Shown in pieces: positions 1 to 8,588 of a stretch of 64,000 bases of DNA. The stretch is from JAFANK01 sp036741695 (lineage in GTDB: Bacteria > Vulcanimicrobiota > Vulcanimicrobiia > Eremiobacterales > Eremiobacteraceae): the NCBI GenBank assembly GCA_036741695.1, contig DAINRU010000005.1, forward strand, positions 1 to 64,000, in the 5' to 3' direction. A program made the position numbers and the translations under genes. The stretch's first letter is position 1; each line of letters begins with the position of its first letter. A model generated the notes under the pieces. That model ran no database searches. It was not told the DNA's origin and saw only the letters and a list, made by a program, of their open reading frames with translations.

Positions 1-681
1 AAGCGCTTTCTCGTGCGCGAGGCGAACAGCGAAGGGCAGGTCTTCGAGGTGCCGCCGCACGCCACCGTCAACATCTCGGACCAGATCATGCCGCAGGGTA
101 CGCTTGTGAGCGGCCTCATGCAACTGCGGGTGGTGTCGGGCAGCGACGTGAGAGTGGCCGTCGTCGTGCAGGACGCCACGGACATCCCGGTGGGCCCGAT
201 CTCGGAGACGCTCTTGTCGAGCGCGGTGCGGCACGCGCGAGGCGTCTACTCGGTGCCCGACTTCACCTACGATATCTCCTATTCGATCGGCGATGATCCC
301 GCGACGCTCACCATCGGCAAGCTGCCGCTGCCGAATCTCGTCCAGGGCGAGGTGCTGGGCGGCGACTATGGCGTGAAGCAGTCCGCATCGCTGACGCTCA
401 TGAATCCAAATCCGACCAGCGCTCGCGTCGGCATGTGGTTCGACCCGCGCGGCGGCCGTGCCACCGGCACATTTCTCATCGACGGTGAGCTCATCGAGCT
501 GCACCCGGTCGACGTCGGACACCCCGCCCTCATCCGCACGTTCGACGTTCCCGCGAACGGCTACCGGCGCGTCGCCGTCGTGACCATGCCCGAGGGCGGC
601 TCATCCTATCCCGTGCGCGTCATCTTCTCGTCGCAGCCGCCACCGGGCGGAGGCTGGAACTTGTCGCCGGCTATCTACTAG
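1..681 (+). CDS. C-terminal part of an unrecognised protein (cut by the left edge)
   Basis: The reading frame is open to the first base, so the start lies outside the window. The visible part, about 226 residues, is rich in Val, Gly, Pro and Thr and alternates short hydrophobic stretches, which suggests beta-sandwich structure. I see no membrane segment and no catalytic motif. The GTG at base 13 has no convincing ribosome binding site and is probably internal. The tail is Pro/Gly-rich (QPPPGGGW). A secreted or cell-surface role is only a guess from composition. The gene converges on the next one, which is on the opposite strand. Confidence 0.6.
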   Translation, partial: KRFLVREANSEGQVFEVPPHATVNISDQIMPQGTLVSGLMQLRVVSGSDVRVAVVVQDATDIPVGPISETLLSSAVRHARGVYSVPDFTYDISYSIGDDPATLTIGKLPLPNLVQGEVLGGDYGVKQSASLTLMNPNPTSARVGMWFDPRGGRATGTFLIDGELIELHPVDVGHPALIRTFDVPANGYRRVAVVTMPEGGSSYPVRVIFSSQPPPGGGWNLSPAIY

Positions 682-688
682 CGCGCGA

Positions 689-712
689 TAGCGCTTTCGA
701 ACCTGAGCGCTA
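689..712. terminator. Inverted repeat between convergent genes, possible bidirectional terminator
   Basis: The arms TAGCGCT (689-695) and AGCGCTA (706-712) pair perfectly around a 10-base loop. The repeat lies just past the stop of the left gene and overlaps the stop codon of the right gene. No T-run follows on either strand, so this is a weak terminator candidate. Confidence 0.3.
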
Positions 713-1426
713 CTGCCCGCGCTTCTGATAGTTCATGTTCTGCTGCTGCACGACCATGTTCTTGCTCTGACCGTTGATGGTGACGGTCGAAACGTGATTC
801 GTGCCGTCCGCTAGCTGTGCGAATTGCACGGCCATGGTCACAACGTCAGACGGCCCGCTGTTGTAGGTGTTGACGTTGATGCCTAAAAGCGCCTTCTGCG
901 CCTGGTTGAATGTCAGCGTCACCGTATCGCCTTGTTTCACATAATTGTTTATAACCAAGCCGACAATGCCAGGCGCGCCTCCCGACTTGAGCGAGACCGC
1001 GCCCTGCGCGTAGAGCTGTTGCAGTTTCCCGGTATCGGGTTGCGCATAGCTCTGGGCGAGGCTTGCGATCTGCTTGCCGTAGGTCGCGTAATCCTCGGTG
1101 ATGCGATGCTTGATGCCGTGCGGGCGACCGCTTGGAGTGGGCGTCTGGGTGATCGCCGCTTTGACCGGCTTGCCGTCGGGACCGAGCACCACCTGGAAGA
1201 GCTGTGAGTCCTTGACGTCGCCATTGACGCTGATCGTCTGCTCCATCTGCCAGGTGTACTGCGCAAGTGACTGCTGGTTGTGCGCGATCGCCTGCTTGAT
1301 CTGCGTCACTTTTGCCTGCAGAGCCTGGTCGGCTGCCGCCGCCCGCGGGGCGGACAGGCCGAACGCCGCGACGGCAGCAGCGGCAAGCGCAAAGCCGGCG
1401 CAAGCACGGGTTATCGGAAGGCTCAT
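710..1426 (-). CDS. Secreted protein of unknown function
   Basis: The product has 238 residues. It opens with a clear signal peptide: Arg near the N-terminus, an Ala-rich core, and a likely cut after about residue 31 in the APRAAAA stretch. The mature part is soluble, with a YTWQMEQT stretch, a VVLGPDGKPVK segment and a Gln/Asn-rich C-terminus. I chose the ATG at 1426 because GAGGAG lies seven to eight bases upstream and the signal peptide starts there; the frame stays open 43 codons further but without a good start. The VLGPDGKP pattern recalls uncharacterised secreted proteins of soil bacteria, but I cannot name a family. It is divergent from the next gene, so the 1427-1618 spacer should hold promoters for both. 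Confidence 0.7.
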   Translation of the reverse strand: MSLPITRACAGFALAAAAVAAFGLSAPRAAAADQALQAKVTQIKQAIAHNQQSLAQYTWQMEQTISVNGDVKDSQLFQVVLGPDGKPVKAAITQTPTPSGRPHGIKHRITEDYATYGKQIASLAQSYAQPDTGKLQQLYAQGAVSLKSGGAPGIVGLVINNYVKQGDTVTLTFNQAQKALLGINVNTYNSGPSDVVTMAVQFAQLADGTNHVSTVTINGQSKNMVVQQQNMNYQKRGQ

Positions 1427-1618
1427 TGACGATCTCCTCACGGTCAAGCTGTACGACTTCGCGCGTGGGTTCACGCTGCACGACCGCTTATCCCCGGTCG
1501 ATAGAGAGTTGGGGTTTCTCACCCGCCTCTCACCCGGGTCTTTGGTCGCTTTCATCCTCCGGGGAGCCCCTTTGCGTTATATTGATGGCGGGGGCCAAAT
1601 TCTTGAGGAGACAAGGAT

Positions 1619-2011
1619 ATGCATCGTAAGCTTTTCACCCTGATCGTTTGCGGGGGGCTCCTGGCAGGCCTCGCACTGCGTGCCGACGCCGCCGAGCGAG
1701 TCTTCGTCTATGGCTACTATGACTATGCGCCGGCACCGGCCGCGATCTACGAGCCCGCCCCGGCAGTCGTCGCCTACGACGCGGACGACCGGTTCCTCGG
1801 CGCAAACGATGTGCAGGGCGTTGTGACCTATTCCGTTCCCTTCCACATGACCGTGCGCATCCACGACAATCTCTACCCGGTCCAGCTGCACCAGGGCACC
1901 ATTATCAGGCCCACGGGCATCACGCTCTCACCAAGCATGATCGTCAACGTGGCTGGTTACTGGTCTGGCAATACGTTCGTCGCAAACCGGATCGTGGTGC
2001 TGCGGTATTGA
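1619..2011 (+). CDS. Small secreted protein of unknown function
   Basis: The product has 130 residues with a signal peptide (MHRKLF, hydrophobic core, likely cut after LRADA at about residue 24). The mature start is rich in Tyr, Ala and Pro (YGYYDYAPAPAAIYEPAP), followed by a compact beta-rich region ending in NRIVVLRY. GAGGAG lies about eight bases before the ATG, a strong ribosome binding site. A periplasmic or cell-surface role is likely. No family recognised. It is followed at 92 bases by the FecR-domain gene on the same strand, so the two may be co-transcribed. Confidence 0.7.
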   Translation: MHRKLFTLIVCGGLLAGLALRADAAERVFVYGYYDYAPAPAAIYEPAPAVVAYDADDRFLGANDVQGVVTYSVPFHMTVRIHDNLYPVQLHQGTIIRPTGITLSPSMIVNVAGYWSGNTFVANRIVVLRY

Positions 2012-2102
2012 TAGAGCCATCGCCCTCTCGTGACACGCGTCACGCTTGCGAAGGCGCAGCGCCAGCCCGAAAACTACTATGTACGTCTGAGGAGGCCATG
2101 TC

Positions 2103-3845
2103 ATGAATACCATCGAGACTAAGGCTTTGTGGCGAGGCGGCATCGCCGCGCTCGCCGCTCTTGCCGTCGCCGCGATGAGCAGTCCATCCCGTGCGGATGA
2201 TGACACGGCTGGCGCGGGCGTGGCTCGCATCAGCTTGATCAGTGGCACGGTCAGCATGCAGCATGGCGATTCAACTGACGTCTTCGCCGCGGTCATCAAC
2301 GCCCCGCTCTCGGTCGGCGATTATGTCACGACGGCAAGCGGGGATGCCCGGGCCGAAGTCCAGTTAGATGACTCGAGCTTCCTGCGCGTCGCGCCGGCGA
2401 CGCAGCTTCGTTTCACGCAGCTCGGCTCTTCAGACGACGCGCTGCAGCTGGCCGCTGGCACGGTCGAGGTGAGCGAGCTCGCCAAAAGCGACGCGCAGCC
2501 GCAGGTCGACACGCCTTCCATCGGCGTACGCCCAGACGTTGCCGGGCGATATCGGATCTCGGTGACGAGCGATGGTGAGACCTTTGTGACCGTTCGCTCG
2601 GGACGCGCGGATCTCGTGAGCCCAGATGGTTCTCAGAGCATCGGTGCGGGGACGACCGTCATCGTCAACGGACCACAGACGAGCCCACACATCACGCCGA
2701 CCGGATACGTCACTGCCGACAGCTTCGACCAATGGAACGCTCAACGCGACTCGTATCTGCGCCAAGCTGCTGACGGTCCCTACGCTGACTCAGGAATGGT
2801 CGGCATGGCGGATCTCGATCAATACGGCCGCTGGGTGAACGATCCGGATTACGGTCAGGTATGGGTGGCCTCGAGCCAGCCTGCGGGCTGGGCGCCGTAC
2901 CACACCGGCCGTTGGGTGTGGCAGCCGTACTACGGTTGGACCTGGGTCGCGTATGAACCATGGGGTTGGGCTCCCTATCACTACGGCCGCTGGTTCTACG
3001 CCGCGAACTATGGTTGGGCGTGGTATCCAGGACCGGTCTACGCACGTCCGGTCTGGCGGCCGGCGCTCGTGACGTTCTTCGGATTTAGCGGCGGGGGCGG
3101 CAGCGGCTTTGCTTTCAACCTCTCGTTCGGCAACGTGGGTTGGGTGCCGCTCGCTCCCCGCGAAGTCTACCATCCGTGGTGGGGCCCGCAGTTCGTGAAC
3201 CGCACCACGATCGTCTACAACACGACCAATATCACGAATGTCAACATCACTCGCGTCTATCGCAATGCCTCGGCTCCTGGCGGCGTGGTCGCGGTCAGCT
3301 CGGCCAACTTCACGAGCGGCGAGCCATATCATTACGTGCCGATCCACACAGAGGATCTGCATAGCGTCTCATTGGTGAAGAGCGCACTGCCCGTCGTGCC
3401 GTCGCGCGCAAACCTCGGCTATGCCAAGCTGCCGCCCAGCCAGCTCGCCCGGGTGGCGCCAGTCTCGCCGCGCTTTGCCACGCTGCCCGCACCGAAGCAA
3501 CCGCCGACCTTCGAGCAACAGCGTACTGCGGTGCAGACCACCACAAAACAGCTCTACCCGACGATGTACGGCGGTCAAGCCGCACATGGTGGATCATCGT
3601 CACCATGGAACCGATTTGGCTCCGAGGCACCGCAAGGTTCCAAGCCCGGGACCGCGGGCGGCGTTATGCACCCGACGTCGAGCAACGACTGGAAATACGC
3701 GCCGGGCAAAAATCCGTACGTGAACCAACCGGCCGGCGCGCAGCAAAAATCAAAGACGCACCACAACACGAAAACAGGTACGAGCCACTCAGGCTCGGTC
3801 GTTCACTCCGGCAACCAGGGCGGAGGCTCGTCGAAGCCGGGGTAG
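2103..3845 (+). CDS. Secreted FecR-domain protein with Trp/Tyr-rich DUF6600-like repeats
   Basis: The product has 580 residues. A signal peptide (about 1-31) is followed by a FecR-type beta domain at roughly 40-195 (ISLISGTVSMQ, LSVGDYV, RVAPATQLRF, AAGTVEV). Roughly 225-320 is very rich in Trp, Tyr and Gly, with near repeats of GWAPYH.GRW, as in the DUF6600 family. The rest is low-complexity Ser/Gly/Gln/Pro and ends in GGGSSKPG. There is no membrane anchor, unlike the FecR that senses ferric citrate with FecI, and no sigma factor lies next to it, so the role is more likely structural or in cell-surface binding. GAGGAGG precedes the ATG. The gene ends one base from the convergent envelope series. 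Confidence 0.8.
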   Translation: MNTIETKALWRGGIAALAALAVAAMSSPSRADDDTAGAGVARISLISGTVSMQHGDSTDVFAAVINAPLSVGDYVTTASGDARAEVQLDDSSFLRVAPATQLRFTQLGSSDDALQLAAGTVEVSELAKSDAQPQVDTPSIGVRPDVAGRYRISVTSDGETFVTVRSGRADLVSPDGSQSIGAGTTVIVNGPQTSPHITPTGYVTADSFDQWNAQRDSYLRQAADGPYADSGMVGMADLDQYGRWVNDPDYGQVWVASSQPAGWAPYHTGRWVWQPYYGWTWVAYEPWGWAPYHYGRWFYAANYGWAWYPGPVYARPVWRPALVTFFGFSGGGGSGFAFNLSFGNVGWVPLAPREVYHPWWGPQFVNRTTIVYNTTNITNVNITRVYRNASAPGGVVAVSSANFTSGEPYHYVPIHTEDLHSVSLVKSALPVVPSRANLGYAKLPPSQLARVAPVSPRFATLPAPKQPPTFEQQRTAVQTTTKQLYPTMYGGQAAHGGSSSPWNRFGSEAPQGSKPGTAGGVMHPTSSNDWKYAPGKNPYVNQPAGAQQKSKTHHNTKTGTSHSGSVVHSGNQGGGSSKPG

Positions 3846-3846
3846 T

Positions 3847-4809
3847 CTACGTGGTCTGCGCATAGTGGGCTTTGGCCCACTCAACCGTAGCGTTTGCGGC
3901 GGCCGTTCGATCGGCCGCCCCAACCGCGAACCGCTCGCGGAACCGACGGTCGTCCACCATGAACGGCTCGTCCCACTGATACGCCATCTCATCGATCTCA
4001 CGCAAGAAGGGCACGAACGGGGCCCCGCCCCGGATGATCCAACGCGGGATCCTGGTGAGGCGGATCGCGCGGCCGAACGCTCCGGATAGACGCGACGAGA
4101 GGGCGCGCGTCGACTCCGCCGGCTGGCAGGGCAACATCCACGCGCGACCGAGCGCGGCATCATCCGCGGTTCCAAGTGCCACAAGTCCAGCGGCAACGTC
4201 CGGGATGTAGTGATAGGTGTGCGGTGTATCGGGATCGATCGGCAGCTGCACCGCGCGGCCGGCGAGCACGGGCTTCCAGAAATAATCGCCGAAATACGTT
4301 AACTGTCCGCCTGGACCATAGTAATCGCTCGCTCGGCCTTCCGCAGCGCGCACCGTTCCGTTGCGATGGGCCGCGAAAAGCCGTTCGCTCGCCCGCGCCC
4401 GGACCTCACCTTTCTTGCTGCATGGGTTTGCCTGCGTGTCTTCGTCCATCGGACGCCCGCCCGTACGCCCGAGCTGGTAGAGGTTGTTGAGGACGATGAG
4501 GCGAGCGCCGCACTTCCCGGCGGCCACGATCAGATTGTCCAGGAACAGCGGCCAGAGCTTTGCCCAGACGACTGCGTCGTAGGCCGGGTTCAAGCAGTTG
4601 TAGACCGTGGCCGCGCCGCTCGCCGCATCTGCGCAAAAGGCCGGATCGGCCGCATCGCCGAGCCGCAGCTCTGCGCCCGCCGGCGCTCCGGACGGCGACC
4701 GTTTTGCGATTCTCACGCGCAGACCCGACGCGAGAAGACGCGCGGCGAGCTGCGAGCCGACCTGGCCGGCTCCGAAGACCACATGCAGTTCGTCAGACAT
4801 CTCGGCCAT
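3847..4809 (-). CDS. NAD(P)-dependent epimerase/reductase, atypical SDR type
   Basis: The product has 320 residues. The N-terminus has a Rossmann dinucleotide loop (VVFGAGQVGSQLA, about residues 9-21), and the middle has NNLYQLG and a YYGPGG stretch. It lacks a clear classical YxxxK pair, which fits the extended or atypical short-chain dehydrogenase group that acts on nucleotide sugars or isoprenoid-like substrates. The substrate cannot be told. It is the last gene of the long minus-strand series, 12 bases after the glycosyltransferase, so a role in making a cell-surface sugar is plausible. AAAGG lies six bases before the ATG. Confidence 0.75.
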   Translation of the reverse strand: MAEMSDELHVVFGAGQVGSQLAARLLASGLRVRIAKRSPSGAPAGAELRLGDAADPAFCADAASGAATVYNCLNPAYDAVVWAKLWPLFLDNLIVAAGKCGARLIVLNNLYQLGRTGGRPMDEDTQANPCSKKGEVRARASERLFAAHRNGTVRAAEGRASDYYGPGGQLTYFGDYFWKPVLAGRAVQLPIDPDTPHTYHYIPDVAAGLVALGTADDAALGRAWMLPCQPAESTRALSSRLSGAFGRAIRLTRIPRWIIRGGAPFVPFLREIDEMAYQWDEPFMVDDRRFRERFAVGAADRTAAANATVEWAKAHYAQTT

Positions 4810-4821
4810 CCGTACCTTTGG

Positions 4822-5862
4822 TCACTCCGCTCGGCGTAGAGCGATCGAGCGGTACACGCCGCTCATCCGTTGCGCCACACCTGACCACGTGAAGCGCCTC
4901 GCATGGGCGCGTCCGCGGTCGATCTTCTCGCGCGCGCCGGGCGCGCACGCAGCCCGCACCGATTCCGCGAACGATTCCGGTTCGCCCGCCTGCGCGAAGA
5001 ACGCGCAGTCGCCGAGGACCTCGCGCAGGACCGGTATGTCTGAGGCGACCACGGGCAGCCCAGCGGCGAGCGCCTGCAGCGGAGGCAGCCCGAACCCTTC
5101 GTATCGTGACGGGAAGAGGAGCGCCGCTGCGCCGGCATAGAGCGATCGCACGTCTGCCTCGCCGACATATCCACGCAGCTCGACCCTTGTAGCCACGTTC
5201 GCCTCGTTCGCGGCGCGTACGACCTGTGCGGCGTAGGGCGTGTGCGGTCCGATGCTGATCAACGTGTACTCCGGCAGATCGCGCAAGGCGCGCACCGCGG
5301 TCACAAGGTCCTTGCGCGGCTCAACCGTGCCGACGCAGAGCAGATAGGGAGGGTCAAGGAGCTGACGCTTGAGGGCGAACCAGGAATCGTCGATGCCAAC
5401 GCCTGTGACGGCGATCGTCGACGGCGCCACCCGCAGGTGCTCGACGATATCCTCGCGCGACGTCTGCGTGACGGTGACGATGCGATCCGCGCGCGTGACG
5501 AGACGGCGCTGCAGCGCTCCGAAGTACAGGCGCGCGTGGGGGCCGCCGTCGACGGCGTCGTGCAGCCAGGCGAGATCGTGCAGGGTGAGCACGCACGGGT
5601 GCGGTGTCGCAAGCGGCAGCGTGCCGCCGGTGAAGTGGACGACATCCGCCCCACTGCGGCGGGCGAGCGCCGGCGCACGCAGCTGATCCCAAAAGACACG
5701 CCGGTCGAAACGCCATACGTCAAAGCTGGGATCGGCAAGCTCGACGACGTCGATGTCAGAGCGCGCGGCTAAAGCGCGAGCGAGCTCGCGTGCATAGACG
5801 CCCAGGCCGGTCGGCGTGCCGCGTGCGAACTGCATCTCGATCGCGACACGGAGCCGCCTCAC
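4822..5862 (-). CDS. Glycosyltransferase, GT4 (GT-B fold)
   Basis: The product has 346 residues. It has the N-terminal glycine loop (GTPTGLGVYAREL, about 15-27), HDLAWLHD, the linker VGTVEPRKD (177-185) and the donor-binding region FPSRYEGFGLPPLQA (250-264), typical of mannosyl- or rhamnosyl-type GT4 enzymes. In the usual EX7E motif the first Glu is E255, but the second is Gln (Q263). It starts with GTG overlapping the TPR gene stop (GTGA). It probably adds a sugar to LPS or another surface glycan; the acceptor is unknown. Confidence 0.85.
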   Translation of the reverse strand: MRRLRVAIEMQFARGTPTGLGVYARELARALAARSDIDVVELADPSFDVWRFDRRVFWDQLRAPALARRSGADVVHFTGGTLPLATPHPCVLTLHDLAWLHDAVDGGPHARLYFGALQRRLVTRADRIVTVTQTSREDIVEHLRVAPSTIAVTGVGIDDSWFALKRQLLDPPYLLCVGTVEPRKDLVTAVRALRDLPEYTLISIGPHTPYAAQVVRAANEANVATRVELRGYVGEADVRSLYAGAAALLFPSRYEGFGLPPLQALAAGLPVVASDIPVLREVLGDCAFFAQAGEPESFAESVRAACAPGAREKIDRGRAHARRFTWSGVAQRMSGVYRSIALRRAE

Positions 5863-6581
5863 GGCGCCGGCTGCGGGGTCGGCCCCCGAGCGCCCATGTC
5901 CGCCAGCGCCGCTTCCGCGTCAGCTTGATGCGGATGGATCTCGAGGACGCGTTCGAACGCACGCCGCGCTGCGTCGGAGTCTCCCCACTGCGCTTGAGCG
6001 AAGCCATATGAGAGCAGATACCCTTCGTTGAACGGCGCCAGGCGGGAGGCTGCCGCAAACTCGGCGATCGCCTGCGCGCGGCGATCGCGCGCGTGCGCTG
6101 TCTCAGCCGAGGCGGCCTGTATGTCTATCGCACCGAGCGTCGCATACGAGCTCGCCAGATCGGCGCGTTCTAAGAAATCGTCGTGCAGCCGGCCGATGAG
6201 CGCGCGGACGAGTGCCGTGGCGTCATCGTACCTTCCTTGCCGAGCGAGCGAGAGCGCTATGTCGGATACTTTGCTCACTGCCTTGGCATCGATGTAACGG
6301 CCGACGGCCTCGCGCGGCTTCCCCAGACGCACGAGGGCATCGCCTGCTTCGGCGCTGCAGGGCGCGCCACAGTCAGCTCGATCGAACTCGAGGAGCGCTT
6401 GCGCGGGGTCGCGGGCTAGGAGCGCCCGGCCGCGATCCTCATGCAGCAGCGCCCACCCCGGTTCAAGCCGGAGCGCCCGGTCGAAGTGCTCGAGAGCGCC
6501 CGCGTCGTTCCCGCGCAGGAGAGCTCGGTTCCCGGCCGCATCGGCCCACCAGGCGGCGAGCGGCCGAAAGCCGACGATCAC
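5859..6581 (-). CDS. TPR-repeat protein, probably membrane-anchored
   Basis: The product is at least 240 residues. Helical repeats fit tetratricopeptide units: GALEHFDRALRLEPGWALLHEDRGRAL near the start and SDAARRAFERVLEIHPHQADAEAALA near the end. Such repeats mediate protein contacts. The only ordinary start is GTG at 6581, but the frame continues upstream with a strongly hydrophobic run (VGIAVAALACALVIVGF) that looks like the first half of a membrane anchor, up to the stop of the barrel gene. A CTG or other unusual start nearer 6645 is therefore possible. It overlaps the next gene by four bases. Confidence 0.65.
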   Translation of the reverse strand: MIVGFRPLAAWWADAAGNRALLRGNDAGALEHFDRALRLEPGWALLHEDRGRALLARDPAQALLEFDRADCGAPCSAEAGDALVRLGKPREAVGRYIDAKAVSKVSDIALSLARQGRYDDATALVRALIGRLHDDFLERADLASSYATLGAIDIQAASAETAHARDRRAQAIAEFAAASRLAPFNEGYLLSYGFAQAQWGDSDAARRAFERVLEIHPHQADAEAALADMGARGPTPQPAP

Positions 6582-6652
6582 GAGCGCGCAGGCAAGAGCC
6601 GCGACGGCGATGCCGACCGTGAGGTGAGAGACCCGTGGGCGAGGACTCAGCG

Positions 6653-7990
6653 TTAGAACTTGACGCTGAAGTAAAGGTTCTGTTGGTTCTGCGTGAAGTT
6701 GTAGTTAGGGACGTTATCGTCCGTGTAGATGCTCCGGTTCGAGGAGAACTCGATCGACGAGTGCGTCTTGGGGAAATTATACGCCACGCCGCCGCCGTAG
6801 CCGGTGGCGTGCTGGGTCAGGCTCTGGGTCAGCGTGTCGAGGTCGACGCCGCCCGAGAGTTGTTCGGAGAAATTGCCGTTGACGGTGATGCGCGAGTTGA
6901 CCGGTAGCGCGACAGACGCGGATCCCACGTATTGCTGCACGCCGCCCTGGGCCGGAGCATAGACGACGGCGCCGGGCGCCGACAAGCCCAGCGAGGTTTG
7001 CGCGCCGTACGGGAGGAGGTTGAACGGCGTCTGGTTGTTCTGCTGCAGCGTCTCGTACCAACCGTCGAGACTCACCGTGGCACGGCGGCTAAGGAGCGGC
7101 AGCCCGAGGGTCACGCCACCGGTCACCGCATTGTATGTCGAGGCCGAGGACGCGAACGCCGGACCGAGGATCTGATTGGCGAGCGACGTGGGCTCCACGC
7201 TTGAGACCGCTTGCTCGCCGAGCCGCAGCTTGACCGGAATCCTCGCCAGCTGGAACGGGATGGTCAGAGTGAGCGATGTGCCCCGCGTCGCCGGCGAGTA
7301 AGACGTGTACCAGAACGGGCCTTGCGCGGAGAGCGAGCTGATGAGCGGCGATGAGAGCGGGGTCGCCATCCCGGCCGAACTTTGTTGCGGCTGATTCAGC
7401 GTCGCCGCGATGGCGTTGTCGCGCGGCAGCGATCCGAACGCTCGACTGAGGCTAAAACCTGTGGCGGCCTGCGGGAAGTTGTAAAAAGCGAAGACGGCCG
7501 GCCCTTGGCTTGGGATCGACGCGAATGGGCCGCTGCCGAAACTCGCGCTGCTGCTTTGCATCGTGAGTGAAGCTTGTGCGCCGCCAAAGAGGTCGAACTG
7601 CAGGCCGGCGCTCTCACTCGCGACGCCCGTCGCCAAGTTCGCGGCGTTGGCTCCTTGCGTGCCGGTGCTCGACTCGGTGAAGCTCGGCGCGGAGACGACT
7701 TGGCCCAAGCTTTGCGGCAGGTCTAGCGAGAAGACGAGCAACGAGCCGGAGGCTGGCGTCGCTCCCGATGCTATGGCGGAAAAGCTGACGATGTCGCTAT
7801 TGCTGGGAGCATCGAAGATACGACCGACGCTGACTCCAGACGCGCCCGGCGCGGAATCCGATGACGCGCTCCCCTGCATGTCGCTCGCCACGAGGAACAC
7901 ATGCGGCGGCGCAGCGCCTGCCGGCACCGCGGATAACAGTGACATGGCTGCGATGAACGCGCAGGCAGCCGCGACAATGGTCCGCCTCAA
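6653..7990 (-). CDS. Outer-membrane beta-barrel protein of unknown function
   Basis: The product is about 445 residues with a signal peptide (LRRTIVAAACAFIAAM, cut near PAGAA). The C-terminal half is made of alternating amphipathic strands and ends in YFSVKF, with the terminal Phe read by the BAM complex. The N-terminal half is Ser/Ala/Gly-rich. I chose the third of three consecutive TTG codons (7990) because GGAGGG lies six bases before it and the signal peptide starts there; an in-frame start at 8062 would add a non-signal tail. The cargo is unknown. It is carried in the same transcription unit as the LPS export genes. Confidence 0.75.
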   Translation of the reverse strand: MRRTIVAAACAFIAAMSLLSAVPAGAAPPHVFLVASDMQGSASSDSAPGASGVSVGRIFDAPSNSDIVSFSAIASGATPASGSLLVFSLDLPQSLGQVVSAPSFTESSTGTQGANAANLATGVASESAGLQFDLFGGAQASLTMQSSSASFGSGPFASIPSQGPAVFAFYNFPQAATGFSLSRAFGSLPRDNAIAATLNQPQQSSAGMATPLSSPLISSLSAQGPFWYTSYSPATRGTSLTLTIPFQLARIPVKLRLGEQAVSSVEPTSLANQILGPAFASSASTYNAVTGGVTLGLPLLSRRATVSLDGWYETLQQNNQTPFNLLPYGAQTSLGLSAPGAVVYAPAQGGVQQYVGSASVALPVNSRITVNGNFSEQLSGGVDLDTLTQSLTQHATGYGGGVAYNFPKTHSSIEFSSNRSIYTDDNVPNYNFTQNQQNLYFSVKF

Positions 7991-8004
7991 CAACAACCCT
8001 CCAT

Positions 8005-8017
8005 GGGTATCATACCC
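8005..8017. promoter_or_regulatory. Perfect 13-base palindrome upstream of the barrel gene
   Basis: GGGTATCATACCC is a perfect inverted repeat around one central base. It lies immediately upstream of the GGAGGG ribosome binding site of the barrel gene, in a spacer of about 156 bases. It may be an operator or a small leader hairpin. No repressor gene is nearby. Confidence 0.4.
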
Positions 8018-8146
8018 AAAACCGGCGCCAGGCGCTGTGCGCAAGGAAGCATTTTTCGGCACATCCCTCAGACGTTCCGTTTTGCGGTTCGGCAGCGATT
8101 TTCGGCGGATGCGTGTTCGCTCCCCTCTGGCGAGGGCCGAAGTGGC

Positions 8147-8584
8147 TCAAGCCTTGTCACCAGGGGGTTTGGGCGTGCCTTGCGCCAGGTAGCGCTCCAC
8201 GATGAGCAGGGCCGCGTAGCCGTCGAGCGGCTCGTTGGGCACGAGCAAGCCCCGTGGGACAAAGCGTAAGAGCCCGCGCGGCGGGTGGTCCTCGTAGTAG
8301 CGCCGCCTCGCGAGAAGCGTGGTGTTGCGTTCGTCCACAAGCGCGATCGGCACGTCCGGCCAACGCTCGCGCAAGCTGGCGACGACCGACGCCGATCTCG
8401 TCGCGTTGCCGACGCAGATCATCGCAGCGCCGGCTGCGACGTCGACGCTCGTGCGCTCGACAAGTGAGTCCGCCGGCACGATCTCGAGCGACACACGCTC
8501 GCCGCTGCCCGACACGACGGCGTACCCGCACTTCACGAGACCCGGATCGATGCCGACGTACTTCGACCGCGCGTCGCTGTCGAT
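8147..8584 (-). CDS. RuvC-like nuclease related to YqgF/RuvX
   Basis: The product is about 145 residues with the RNase H-like fold of the YqgF group. It shows the first acidic site in YVGIDPGLVKCG (D13), the VDERNTT motif (D84, E85) and DGYAALLIVERYL with D121. YqgF proteins process the 16S rRNA 5' end, and relatives cut Holliday junctions. No ATG, GTG or TTG exists in this frame between the upstream stop and the first catalytic motif. GAGG sits seven to eight bases before an ATC codon at 8584, so an AUC start is the best reading. The frame stays open upstream only as an overlap with the DUF3084 gene. A base error is an alternative. Confidence 0.7.
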   Translation of the reverse strand: MDSDARSKYVGIDPGLVKCGYAVVSGSGERVSLEIVPADSLVERTSVDVAAGAAMICVGNATRSASVVASLRERWPDVPIALVDERNTTLLARRRYYEDHPPRGLLRFVPRGLLVPNEPLDGYAALLIVERYLAQGTPKPPGDKA

Positions 8585-8588
8585 GGCT

